Source: Pempheris klunzingeri
Lineage: Eukaryota; Chordata; Actinopteri; Acropomatiformes; Pempheridae
DNA length: 64,000 nucleotides
Assembly (NCBI RefSeq): GCF_042242105.1
Contig: NC_092024.1
Span: 9,635,501 to 9,699,500, forward strand
Direction of reading: 5' to 3'
Under the pieces are notes generated by a model. The model ran no database searches. It was not told the DNA's origin and saw nothing but the letters and a program-made list of their open reading frames with translations. Below are positions 39,400 through 52,112 of the stretch, piece after piece; position 1 is the stretch's first letter, and each line of letters starts with the position of its first letter. Made by a program: the position numbers and the translations under genes.

Positions 39400-42300
39400 A
39401 CGCACCACATCGTCTGTGAGGCTGGGTGTGTGTACAGGCTGTTTACTGGTATGCTCTCTTTATACAGTCGCGGCGTGCGTGCATGTTTGTCCCTTGTCAA
39501 CTTACTCATCTACTAGTTGTTTGTATGCCACATGAGTGTGTAATTGACCAAGATGGAGGGCAATCATCCAGATGTTGGCATGCTTGGTCACTGTGTTTTT
39601 AGATATTTTTATCCAATCCTGAGTACTCCTGAGGTCCAGGGGGAGCCGTGTGCTGGGAGGGAACAGGCTGTGCTGGTGTTTATGGTCTGGGTACAGCAGA
39701 ACCTCGTCCAGACAGTCGCACTGACCTTTACTCAATGGAACAAATCCTTAAAAGGATCCTTTAAAGACTTTATGTGAATTATTGTAATCATCCTGCTTTT
39801 TAAAAGCCTTGGAATCACAATACAGTACGTCTCAATTTATGTACATTAGATGACATGTCACACACTCGAGCCCTACAACTGTAAGAACGAGACGGGACTC
39901 GCGTCATCCAGGACGCAACAAAGACATAAAGACAAAGTACTTTTTCTGTGTACATGCTCCCTCTACTGGCAAAAATCTAGAAATGCCGGTTGACACATAT
40001 AACTCCATCTTTTATGTATAACTCCATCTCTGCTGTCTCCAGGACTACTTGGCTCACATAATCGATATGAATAACCTTCCCATACGGCCAGAGCAAGTGT
40101 GTGCCCTGTTTGGAAACATAGAAGACATCTACGAGTTCAACAGGTAAGTCACACCCGCAAACACAGTCACGCTGGGGAGCAATGTTTCTGGTCTAGATGT
40201 TTAAAATAGTGCTTTTATCACAGCTATAATTAGTTTTTTATGTTTAACTGAAAATGACACAATCTATGTTTGCGTTCAGTCATTGTCGAAATTACTAAAT
40301 TTGTGTAAACTTCCTTGAAGAGTGTTTTCATTCACTATTATATGTATGTAATTGAATATTACTATATGGAAGAATGAGGAGTGTGAATGCGTGACGCTTA
40401 ACTACTTTTACTTCACTCGCCGCTGATATTTCTTTCACGGAGACCAAACGGATGCAGTTAGAAATAAAGGAGGAACATGCCGAACAGAAAACACACTTGG
40501 GCAAATATCTGAAAGCCCGGGAAATGGTGGTGCAGCTAGCTTTACATTTAATCATCTTATGTCAGCAAGTGCTCATTGCTGACCACGGCGCTTGCCAAAA
40601 CACACATTAACATTCCTCTCCCCTCTCGCAGCGAGGAGCCTCCCTGTTAAGGCCAACGCTGTCGAACAGCTCTGAGCCTCAAAGGGGGATGATTAGATTC
40701 TTATTACTGTTTAATGAAATTCTAACCAGCTGTACAAGAAGGGTTTTGACAGATTTGTACATCCAAAGGATCATTTATTGCCCTTTTCTGAGAGTTGACG
40801 CTTTTCTTCTCATCTCAATGTTTTGGCAATGAAGATGGTGAAGTAATGCTGTTAGTTGTGTCAATAGCAGGAAAGAGATTAGTCTTTTTTTTTTTTTTTT
40901 TTTTACAGTGTCTCTTCACTGTCCAGAGATCACACTGTGACAAGGACAGACCATCTCCTGTACTGTCGGAGTCGGTGTCTTGATGACAGATATTTCAATT
41001 GCTGTAATTTTATTAATTCTTTTATGATTTGCTGTAACTCTCGGCTGGTTTTGCAGACTCAAGCGTTCTCTGTAATCTTGTGGTCTCGGATTTGACATGA
41101 ACAATAATTGATTAATTGATAAACAGACTTTTCTTTATCCAGGATTTTTTTTCCCCCCCTTTGTAACACTTGACCTCCTCCAACCTTTGATACTGTTGAC
41201 AGAGCAATCATGTGGTATGAACAAATATTAACATTGTGTGCGAAACAAATCTCAACGCCAAGATTTTCAGATTGTATCACGAACACGTTGACGCATTTTC
41301 TCGTAGCTGTTTTCGGTGAAGCCACTTCGTCTTCGATCTGAGTTATGGAATGTGTTGTGTTTGCTATTTTTCATTTTGTATGTAAACCAAACAGCTTTCC
41401 TGCAGAGCGCTGTTGGTGACTGGTGATGTTTAGGTCTTCTGTACAATTGTATCTTTCCACAGTGACCCCTCCCTTCATGTATCCTCCTTCAGTCAAACAC
41501 ACTCTGTTGAGATGATCAGCATCGTGGTAATCACATCGTGGTTCCTCAAGCTCTGAAAAGATGCTGGTTTTCATTAGATTTTCCTGTGGTCATTTCAAGT
41601 CAAATGCTTCTCCTGTCACGCTCAGCCTGAACATGCAACAAGGCTCATGGTTAGCGGTACATTGTTGCCCTCTAGTGGCCACATTTCTGAACAACCATAT
41701 TGAAGGCAGAAATAAAAGACAGAAAAAGATATTAAACAATATTGATTTATTGAACTTTGCCACTCACCATTATTCCTTCATTCTGTCTGCCTTCGTTTGT
41801 GGTTTACTTTGTTTTTATGTTCCTCCCTAGACAAAGAAATTAGGTTAGTGAGTCCATCAACGCTCAACTGTCTCTCTGTTGTTGTGCTCTGCATTTCAGT
41901 GAACTGCTGCAGTCCTTGGACATGTGTGAGAACGACCCCGTGGCCATCGCTCGCTGCTTTGTAGACAAGGTGAGAGGAACCTTCTCCCTCATACTGCAAC
42001 TGATATCAGTTCCTCAAGAAAATAAACCCCAGTGACATGTTTGTCTCACTTGTGTGTCCTCAGAGTGAATACTTTGAAATATACACTCAGTATTGCACCA
42101 ACTACCCCAAGTAAGTAGCTCGAAATATTTTCAATTAATTTAGTCTTTTGCTGTTGATTCACATGTAAAGATTTGCTTTGAGATTCAAATTTGACACAAC
42201 GCTCTCTGCTGCCCTCCAGCTCAGTGGCAGCACTCACCGACTGCATGAGGAGTAAAACTTTGGCCAAGTTCTTTAGGGATCGGCAGGCTGCTCTGAAGCG

Positions 42301-45300
42301 CTCCCTCCCTCTGGGCTCTTACCTGCTGAAGCCAGTCCAGAGGATCCTGAAATATCACCTGCTGCTCCAGGTACAAAAAGTCCTCAGCGGCCATTTTGCT
42401 TCAACACAACTTGTCTTCATAATGCAGCTTGCAGGCTTCGGTAGATTTATGAGTTCACAACCCTTTAATTAGATTCATTATCTAATTATCATAAGTGCCT
42501 AGACGTTAAAAGCTATTTACTATTTTACAAACTAAACACAACAGCAACAGAAAAATCTCAAAAAGGTTGATTTGGGAAAGGATTAAATAGTTCCCTGTAG
42601 AGGTGACCTTGTCAGAAGCTGTCTGATCTCTTTTAAAGGAAATTGCAAAGCACTTTGACCCAGACGAGGAGGGCTATGAGGTCGTTCAGGAGGCCATAGA
42701 CACCATGACGGGAGTGGCCTGGTACATCAACGACATGAAGAGGAAACACGAACATGCTGTCAGAGTGCAGGTCAGATTGAATTACCATGCACGCATGCCA
42801 ACATCCCATTGAAGAGATTTATTAATGTCATTGCTATGCATCACTCACAGTACCACCCTCCTCTCAGAGACTCTGATTTTCTCCTTCATGTCTGCCGTCC
42901 AGTGTTACTGTAGCTCCTTCGGCTCTTCTGGAGGGTCCAAAGTAATTTATTCCAATGATTTATTCCACATATATGCATTTCTCAACAAGGCAGCTCTCTG
43001 TGACGTCCTTCTCTTGTATAAATATGTGTTTTAAAGCTCCAAATCTCTTAAGTATAGCCAAGCCAATATTGTCAAATCCATGGACCTTTACAGTTTGGTA
43101 CTGACCTATACGCCTCTTCTCAAGTCTAGCTGAGTGTTAAAGTGAGGGCTACAGATTTTAAATGGTTTCCTTGGTTTGAGTCATTGACCGGTTTTCTTTG
43201 TACACATGTTTTATAAGGACTACAAATAAATGCAGACACTCGGCTGGCATTTCTTTCATGCTGAAGGAACATGGCTGCGAGTGTGTGTTTAGCGAGTGTG
43301 TGTGCTTTCATGTGCACCTGCAGGAGATACAGTCTCTTCTGATCAACTGGAAGGGTCCTGACCTGACCACCTACGGAGAGCTGGTGCTCGAGGGCACCTT
43401 TCATGTCCTGCGGGCGAAGAACACCCGCACGCTCTTCCTCTTCGAAAAGATGCTCCTCATTACCAAGAAAAGAGGGGAACACTATGTCTACAAGATCCAC
43501 ATCTCAGTATGTCTTTTTGACATTTTTTTCATTGATTAGCGATGTAATAGTTTGAAAAAATGTCGGCGAGGAGAATAATGATATTGGTGTGCAACAGAAA
43601 ACTGAATAAGATCATATTTTCTGTTAAATTAGACATATTTTTAAAAAGTAGAAAGAGGTAAACAACTCAGCGGGGCTCAGCCTCAGCTACATCACTACAT
43701 TCACTGTGGTTGCAGTGCTCCACCTTGATGCTACTTGACAGCGCCAAGGATCCTCTGCTCTTCAGTGTCATCCATTTCAAGCACCCCAAGCAGCCGCATA
43801 CAGTGCAGGTAAATGCGAACACCAATGGCTGCCAGCCCTTTTGCTCCTGCAGCACCGTTGCAGAACACGTGATATTACATTTTAAGTGTGGCCTGATGAA
43901 AACATGTTTTAATGAGGTTCATGTGAGAGTCTGGTGTATCGTCATTAACGTCAATGGCTCTTTCTAAATGACAAGTGCTTGTTGTTCCAGGCCAAGTCTG
44001 TAGAAGAGAAGCGCCTCTGGGCTCATCACATCAAGAGGCTCATTCTTGAGAACCACAACACCATCGTCCCTCAGAAGGTGAACAGCACCATCCCTCATGC
44101 AGGGGTCCTGTCCTCTCAAACACTGAATTTTATTGAAAACACGCTATTTTTTTTTTTTTCTTTAAAGGCAAAAGAAGCCATCCTGGACAATTCTAACTGT
44201 AAGTGTTACGAAAAGAGTGACTTCTGTCATGCTGGTACCAGATTAACTGTTTCCACAGCAACCAAAGATGCTGCTCATAAAAGAGGAGGGTGGTTAATTT
44301 TCAGTGGAAAATACGGACTGCTGTTTAATTTACCAGAAAGGCATAACCCATAACCCATCTGTCTGTGTGGAGAAAATGTTTTTTGTAATTGCAGCTGTGA
44401 GTGTAATGACGTGTCCTGCTGCTCCTCAGATCCAGGGAAGTACCACTATAGTCCTGAGAGGCTGAAGAAAGCAGAGACCTGCCAAGATGATGAGTTTCAT
44501 CTAGGAGGGCGAAATGAGAGAAGGAGATCAGGTTAAAGACCCCTACTCCACCTATCTGTGTGAATTTGTTATATATTCATATTTGTAATATTAGTAGAAC
44601 AATATTGCTGATGAATATTGGTCACTTTCGGCATTGGTGAATAATCTTTTTTTTTTTTCAAATTGCTGTCTTTTTAGAGCCGGCAAAACAAATCATAAGG
44701 AGCACAAAAGGTTGGTTTTTGTTTATATCACTGGATGTTCAATAACATTTTGGCAGCCAAAGTCGGTCAGTTTGATCCACATCCTAGATGATATCCAGCG
44801 GCCCAGGAGCCCCACAGCCCCCCTACCAAGGTCATTTTGTCTGTCAAATAAGAGCCGTCCACATCTCCATTGCACTTCTCCTTTATTCTCCCTCAAAGAC
44901 ACCTGGAAAACAGATCAAAAGACACTCTCCCTCCCACTCCACTGGCCTCACCCATAATGAAGTTAATTATATGCCACATCGGTCAAAGGCTGTGTTATAC
45001 ATAAGCTCTTTTCAATAGTCAAATTCAGCCTTTCCTTCAGATCTGCAGATTCCCGCTCTCATCTATTCTAATAGGCCATTATGAAAGAGAAGACCTCTGT
45101 GTTTGTGTCCCCAGTTCTCCTCTGCCCTCAGTCCAGATCAATTTTTCGAACCAATGTAATGAAGAAGCAATTATCATGTCAACCTTCCCATCTCTGTGAG
45201 GGAGTAGGTCATCACATCCTGGCTAATTGCATCATGTCCAGTTTGAGCCTCTGAGAGGAAGATGTTTCTAATTGGTATTTATCTAATCACAAGGCCTCCT

Positions 45301-48300
45301 TTAAGTCTGGGTCAGACTAACTAGAGCCTCACTCAGTCTGTAGAGGCAGAGACTGTGTCCCGGCCTTAATTGTACAAGATGCATGTGTTTTTCAGGTTAT
45401 TATGTCATATAACATTTGACCAGATGATTTCTTATTGACATTCTCATTTGTTTATCTCTCCTCCTCTTCTTTATCTTCGTTCTCCATGCAGCTGTTTTGA
45501 AGGTAAGTGTAACTGAAATCCAAATGTAGTCTTTTATCAGAACCCTGCTAAGCTTTTTCATCATGTTGTATCAGATCAGTTTTAGGTCAATGTGCAGTGG
45601 TGAGATACGGTTTACCCGGTTTTGACTCAGCAGTACAAACTTTCTATTCTAAGAGATCTCACCGCAAAAATTAGAAAGCACAAACCTAATCTTCACAGAA
45701 CATACTCTGACTTTCTCTGGATTACGTAAATCATATCTCACCCACAGCCAAAGCAGCTTTATGATGATTCCATCCCATTTACAGCCTTGCAATCACCACA
45801 TGGCTCTATGGCTCTAGCACTGGCCTTGCAATAACAAACCTCATGTCTATGACTTCACGCTACAGCATGCAGACAGTGAGGGTGCACTGCTGGGGGAGAG
45901 GTGCTCCCTTCAGCCAGCCGCTAGTGTCAGTACGCTGGCCTCAAGTTTAGGGGAGCCCCAGGCTGGCAGGCCATGTGTGGAGGATCTAATTCCCAGAAGG
46001 GACTCTTTGGAGCAGCTAAGTCCTACTGACAGTGACCCGAAACTGGGCTCTTCACCCGCTGAGGGGGCACTGGAGCTGGAGGAAGCAAAGGATGATGAGG
46101 AGGAGGAGGGGGAGAGTTACAAGGAAGATATACTGATGGGAGACGACCAGGTAGCCGACTTTGCCAGCTCAGTGCTGGCAGCCATCTCCTGCTGGCACTA
46201 TAGAGCCAGGGCTTTGCTTTCCACTCACTTCACAACGGTGAGGGTCTCTGCCACCCACGGGTTTCCTACTTCCTGCTCTGTTCCACTGGCTTACCACCAC
46301 CCTCTGCCACTCTTTCTCCAATGCATGCTATCTGTCATCCCTCTTCCTCTTGTTTTCCCTCAAAACCAACTAACATCTGCTACCATTTGCACTGTGCACA
46401 CTGAATGCCTCAGGTTGACTTCATGCTACTGAAGTGCATGGACTGATGTTCTCCCAAACTGCTAACAGTGACCTCTAAAACAAATGGGTGAATGTCAAAA
46501 GCCAGTCTTGGTGCATGTCTTTGCTCGCATTGTTCTGTTTTGGAGTTGAAGCTCATACTGCTGTGCATGCATGTACTGTTCTGTTTCCCTGTCTGTGAGT
46601 ACTTACAGTGTGTGAGTATGTTTCATAATTGGGTTTTTTGAGACTGATGTTGAAGCTTCTGCTATTGAAACCATGCATACATTTGCATTAGGACCAGTGA
46701 CTTAATGTGCTCTGTTAAATGTTGTTAATGTTGCTATCTAACTAAATTATCATTATAATAGCAAGAGCCTAGCTCTCTGATAATATTTTTTCCTAATCAT
46801 ATTCCCCCTTTCAATTTTCATAATTAGAAAGTCTTTGTTAAGGTTAATTGTTATACAAGTACTGTTTCTGAATATGAATTAATACGTCAGTTGAATCTGT
46901 AGACTTTTATTATAACCATTATAATGGGATTTTTCAAGGCCGATTAAGCGTCTAGGATATGTTGGTCCACTGTGACAGATTGTTGCGCTTCATGCTGCCT
47001 CACAGTGTGATCTCAAGGATGATTTTCAATAAAAACTCTCAGTTTAATGCCGTGTTTTTCTGTTCCAGGATGATCAGAACAGAGATACGGCTGAACTGAA
47101 AACTCCACCGAGAGATGAGGTTGAAACTCACGGGCAGGAGGAAAAACATGTGGATGTGTCTGTGAAAGATACTCACACCACACAGGTGCTCAATAAAGCC
47201 TTGAATAAATTTATACACCCATCCATTCATTGCCACACATGTCTCCGTGGTCACGCGTGACATTTATTCACATAAATGGCCTTAGTATAGCTCAATTTGT
47301 TGTTAAGCCTATTTTCTAATCACTGTATATTTTCAATGACACACTTTCAGTGTATTTGTTGTTGTTCTATTGTCTGTGAATGAAGATAAGGCGATTCAAT
47401 ACCACATTAGACTTTTAAGTAAGTTTCCTAGCCAATTGGTGCCCTTTGCCATGAGCACAGCATTTCTCTGAGGCCAATTTGAATCATGCCTGGAGCTACA
47501 TTAGTGCCCGAAAAATGAAATGCCTCCCACTCACACTCACATAAACACATACGCAGCTCTTCTGTGGTCAGCACTCCCACTGGGAAAGGTAACATTATAT
47601 TCTGAAGCCATGTGCAGTTCTTACCTGATTTCTCATGGTAACTTTGTGAAACAGCTCCTGCGTTTGAGCAGAGCGCAGGCTGTTATTCTTCCTCACCTTA
47701 TCTCCACCACACAGCTCCAAGCTGCTCTTTTTTGCAATTGCAGGCACTCTCAGAGAGAGCAGGCAACACATTTAGATTCATGATAGACGTCAGCACCACG
47801 AGCACCGTTTGAACCGCAAACGCAGCAGCGTCCACCGCTTAACTCGCTATGGGTAACAGAAATGGTCCACGGAGTCATTAGTAACCAAACTGCTAATGCG
47901 ATCACAGTATCACTTTATATCAACCACGTGAAACTTTGCTATTTCACATATAAATAGGTCAGTGCAATAAAGCTCAAGTGGGCCTCATATTGTAAAGCCA
48001 TGCATCATAAATTGCAGATGCTTTACATGAAACGGCCTACTTGATTTTGAAAAAGTCCATTAAGTCACTGGTGAATGGAAAGTGCTTGCCATCGTAATGT
48101 CTCTTTTCCCTCATTATATCCCACTTTACAAACACTCTTATCATGTTTCAGGTCAGTGTGGAGGAGCTGCGCCCTCTAGGTTGTGTCCCTCAAGCAAAGG
48201 AGAGCAATCAGCTGGAGGTGTGTTACTCCCAAAGTCCTGAGTCCCCTGTCACCCCTTTACAGCAAGATGCCGACACACCAGAACCTCAGGATACCTCAAG

Positions 48301-50398
48301 AGAAACTGGAGAGGAGGAAGGAGGGGAGAGTGATTCCTCTGGTCTCCAAGCGGAGGAGACGAGCACACTGACGAATGGAGAGCTCTCAGAGGAAGATGAA
48401 GATGCGCTCTCGGACGATAAAAGCATCCTACCTTCGTCTGTATTGGACCAGGCAAGTGTGATAGCTGAGCGCTTCATCAGCAGCCTGTCCAGACGGAGCA
48501 GTCTTGTTTCGGAGGACTTGGGTTCCCTCGCATGCCCCTCACCCTCAACAGACAATGACGCCTTTAAAAGTCCCTCTGCATGCACAGACTTGGAAAAACA
48601 GACCCAAATGTTGGCCAGCTCCTTCCCAGAGCCACAGGTGACCGCAGAGGTTAATCTGTCAACGCCTGAAAATCAACCTGCGCTGAGCGCTCTCATTGAA
48701 GGGGAACACAGGTCCACTCTCTCTAAACAAGATCGCCTCCTCATCCACAAGATCAGAAGATATTATGAGCATGCTGAGCACCAAGATGCTAATTTTAGCA
48801 TCAAGCGCAGGGAAAGTCTCTCCTATATCCCAGCAGGTCTGGTGCGGCACCTGAGCCGACAGCTCAGCTGTGCTCCTGAGGAGCAGGCCGTCCCAGTCCA
48901 CAAGAAAGGCCTCTCTCGGAACCGCCCCACCTCCTGGTCTGTGTTTGACCTTCCTGGCTTAGAAAAGAGTCCAAACACTCAACAAAACACAAAACCACAG
49001 AGACCAGCGGAAGCCAAGGCTAGATCTCAGAGTGTCACAGATGCCTCTACCACAGAAGAAGAGTTCAGACCCTCATCAGACATGCTCAAGGTCTGGCAAG
49101 ACATGGAAGTGGAGGAGGAGGAAGAGAGCCAGGAAGTCCAGCAAATTGCAGAGGAGAAACTTAATGACTCAAAATCAGGAGCAACACAGGATATTAGCTC
49201 TTCAGATTTGAAAAGCAGCGACCATGAGCCTCAACTCTTAGAGGAATCGGAAATAAGCACCACCTCAGATTGCTCCTCCATCTCATCTCCAACTGCAACC
49301 TTCCCAGCAGTGGAGGGGGGGTCATGTCAGGACTCTAAGACGCGTACGGCCCCCATGCCGCAAGAGAAAAGCCACGTCAACCATAGCCAACTACCCAAAC
49401 TCATTAGCTTCCGCACAAGTATGGACGAAGACCAGATCCTCCAAGACATGGGAAGGATGAAAAACAAGGTGTTCCAGCTGGCACGTCAGTACAGTCAGCG
49501 CATCAAAAATAACAGACCAATAGTCTGGCCGAGGAACCGAGACACAGCAAACCAACAGGGCTTCAAGAACATGCCTGCTGTACAGGAGGAGAAGATGCAA
49601 CTGAGGAAAAAGGGTAAATGGGACGCAAATGATAGCCGTGTTGCTTTCTTTTGCAGTAACCTCTTTTCAGAAAACTGACAAGCATTTTTGTTTGTTTGTC
49701 TTCTGTGTATGCATGCAGGTAAACCCAGCCTGAAGTTGCCCTTGAACACTTGCGATCAGGCGGTCATCCATGAAGAGTGCTCTCCAAGCCCAGTCCACAC
49801 CCCCAGCTCTGGAGCCAGTTCCCAGAGCACAGTCACCTGCCCACAAAGCCCACAGTCGGACTGCTTCCACTGGCCCGACGTGCAGGAGCTGCGCACCAAA
49901 TACACAGAGACCTCCCACCCCTCAAACATAACCCGTAGCTGCACAGTCCCAAACGGGATGCTGGAGTCCTGCACAAACAGGTGCAATGGCTGCTCACACA
50001 AGCGCAGCAGCTCCTCTGACCTTCACACAGCTCCAACAAACTGTCCCAGGACGCAGTCTGAACCAGTATACAAGGAAGGATGTGCTGTGGTCGAGGACTG
50101 CCCCCAGCCCCAGTCGCACCCCCGGCTTCAGCCACTGCTGTGCAGGTGGAGCTCCTTGGACCACATGCTCGGGTCTCTTCCTCTCCATGAAGTACAGAAC
50201 CTTCAGGAACCTGTGAGGGCCTGCTACACAGCCAGCCAGCTGTCCCTGATAACAGGAGAAACTGGGAAACTACAAGATGGGGACAACCTTCTCCAGGGGG
50301 GCTCGGACTGTGCTGCAAAGAGTTCAGGGAAGATGACAGAAAGTAAGCTCGTGAGAAGCTTACGGGAGAAGTTTCAGAACTTAAGCACAAGCTCGTGA
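27110..50398 (+). CDS. plekhg3: Pleckstrin homology and RhoGEF domain containing G3, 18 coding exons
   Basis: Coding exons are 27110-27158, 36816-37390, 40043-40143, 41900-41969, 42064-42110, 42220-42370, 42639-42770, 43324-43506, 43716-43808, 43991-44077, 44168-44198, 44430-44531, 44678-44710, 45492-45502, 45866-46237, 47069-47185, 48152-49613 and 49719-50398. Phases close throughout, giving 1431 aa (human about 1219). The protein is a Dbl-type exchange factor for Rac/Cdc42-class GTPases, linked in mammals to actin at the leading edge. Order: acidic and Ser-rich N-terminus with [17 protein letters not shown] about 183-365 ([37 protein letters not shown]); PH about 385-485 ([44 protein letters not shown]); then a long disordered tail. 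The tail keeps PLEKHG3-specific blocks: [71 protein letters not shown] and a terminal REKFQNLS. These separate it from PLEKHG1 and PLEKHG2. Confidence 0.94.
27159..36815 (+). other. Long intron of plekhg3 between start exon and DH-containing exons
   Basis: This 9.7-kb intron has a GT donor at 27159 and an AG ending at 36815. It holds a 24-base C run at 27666-27689, a TG run near 30338-30355 and several T-tracts. One stretch at 28774-28878 has an ATG and a donor-like AAGGTGAGC but no acceptor or family match. No other gene was recognised on either strand. Confidence 0.6.
27666..27689. repeat. Poly(C) tract, 24 bases
   Basis: An uninterrupted run of C about 500 bases past the plekhg3 start exon, followed by a C-rich stretch to about 27720. 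The minus strand is a long G run able in principle to form quadruplexes. Its length in an assembly may be unreliable. Confidence 0.9.
37391..40042 (+). other. Intron of plekhg3 within the DH domain
   Basis: It separates the DH start (ends ...RSIVE) from DYLAHIID. Apart from the TG run no structure stood out. Both splice sites are canonical (GAG|GTGAGT and CTCCAG|GAC). Confidence 0.75.
39352..39395. repeat. (TG)n microsatellite in plekhg3 intron
   Basis: A TG dinucleotide run of about 44 bases in the intron between exons 37390 and 40043. Confidence 0.95.
45492..45502 (+). CDS. plekhg3: 11-base microexon of plekhg3
   Basis: TCCATGCAG precedes CTGTTTTGAAG and GTAAGTG follows. With one base from the exon at 44678-44710 it encodes Ala-Val-Leu-Lys, then passes phase 0 to the exon at 45866, whose first residues are HADSEGALL. 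Skipping it would join a phase-1 end to a phase-0 start and shift the frame. As I recall, mammalian PLEKHG3 has MKHAGSAGALL at the same place, which supports the join. Confidence 0.8.
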
Positions 50399-51200
50399 GC
50401 GTGTGAAATATTTATATTTCTATTATCAGGGACTTTCACGTGGAAATTTTTTTTTGCCAGTTACCTGATGCATCTAAATGTTCCTTTTACCTGTTTCCCC
50501 ACCAAAACAATGCAACTTGCTGTCTGCACATTGTTTTCAGTAAAGGGGACACGGTGATGATGTCAGCACCAGTAAAACATAAAAGGGATATTATATTGGT
50601 CGTTGGCCACAAGAGGAAATCATATTGTCTTTAAAAAGGTGTATTGCAATATTTGTACATTGAGTATTTGTCTGCACTGTACAATAATAGTACAATAATG
50701 TACAAAGTTGATGTAAAAATCTGTATATAGTCCCCTGTATCAACTGAAGATTACGTTCTACTTTATCATCACTTGCTTCTGTTTGGTTCCCTCCCACTGT
50801 TGGTGATTGTTGCTATCTAACACTTTTATCATTTAACCAGTTTCAGGGGAAAGCAAAAAGGCGCTAAAGTCTCAGAGGAGAGAGCTCCTCTGTCAGCAAA
50901 GCCTCACAGCGAACACCAAAGAGGGTTCCCTTTTAATGCATGTGGTCCCAGCAGTGATTTGCCTCCACGTCTACTGTAGCTGCTTCTAAAACTGTTCTCA
51001 CATACTGTATCACTGGAGCTTTGTTTTTCTCAACAAGTTGTGTATTTTCTTTGATATTATTTATGAAACTGTATATTTGGGAGAGATTGGCTTCATGTAA
51101 ATACTGAACAGGTGCAGTCCTTTTTACTTTTCCATTCCAGAAAATGTATTGTTTCATACTTGGAGTCTCCCATATTTTCAATAAAAACAGAAAAGTGTCC
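50399..51200 (+). other. 3' UTR of plekhg3
   Basis: Non-coding, AT-rich sequence from the TGA to just past AATAAA at 51180-51185. No other reading frame is supported. Confidence 0.7.
51180..51185 (+). terminator. Poly(A) signal of plekhg3
   Basis: A canonical AATAAA about 780 bases after the stop codon, followed by GT-rich sequence (GTGTCCACGTGG). Confidence 0.75.
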
Positions 51201-52112
51201 ACGTGGACCCCTTCTTTACCCTGTCGTGCATCTCAAATACTGTTTATCCATCTGTGGTTCAGTATAGTTAATCTAGTTCAACCTCCATCATCAGCTGCTT
51301 TCTGAGTCCCAAAAAACACTTGATATTGTGTTATATATATATATATATATATATAATTATGATTTGAACAAGCTCAATACATGGCAAATACCGAGGTTAG
51401 CACGTAAACACTTTTGTACATGTTTTTCAAACGTATTTCAAAGTATTTAAATGGGAGGAACAGCTGATGTAGCCATCATTTGGATTATTTATACATATAC
51501 AGCACTGAGCTCTGTGGGACCCCAACAATGAGGGGGTTAAGGAGATGTCAGCAAAACATGAGGGTTAAAATGTTTAATTAACCATCTTAAAATGTTACCT
51601 AAAAGTACATTTTCTGAGGAACAGCTGGTGGCAGTATTCTAAGGTGGGCGCACGTGTGTGTGTGTTAATGTTTTTCCTATCTTCTATTTAAAATGACTGC
51701 ACAGGCAATGCTTTGTGCCTCCGGTTCTTAATTGCGCAAAAGCATCGTCTCTGCCTTCAAAGGCTGCGTCAAGTTATAAATACCCACCGGAAGTGAAGTG
51801 GGCCACCTTTCAACATAAAAGCGCGATTACTGCTCAGTCCACGCTGCCACAAGTGGTCATAACGAGCGTTTTAATTTTGCACCAATGGCCAGAAGTTGCA
51901 TCCTGTTTGTCTGTTTACTGACTTGACGCTCATCGGACCAGAGGAGTGTAGTCCAAGACGCAATTGGGAGCCGCGCACTTGAACCAAATGCTATTAACAA
52001 GCTACATTAATCAGCTTTTCTCTGCCACAAAATCAATTAACCCGCCTTTTTTCTGTCTTCCTGGATTGGTGTAACAATATTTTTTTTTTTTCATCATATT
52101 TATTTCTGAAGA
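51201..52112 (+). promoter_or_regulatory. Interval between plekhg3 and globin X, including the globin X promoter
   Basis: About 0.9 kb separates the plekhg3 poly(A) site from the globin X start codon. A TA microsatellite lies at 51334-51355. The globin X promoter and 5' UTR must lie in the later part. No TATA box or specific factor site could be assigned with confidence. A run of about 14 T residues lies some 20 bases before the start codon. Confidence 0.45.
51334..51355. repeat. (TA)n microsatellite
   Basis: An alternating TA run of about 22 bases between plekhg3 and globin X. Confidence 0.9.

Noticed and set aside
49833-50390. 185-codon minus-strand open frame opposite the last plekhg3 exon
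   Set aside because: It is the antisense shadow of a long GC-rich coding exon whose plus-strand product is clearly PLEKHG3.
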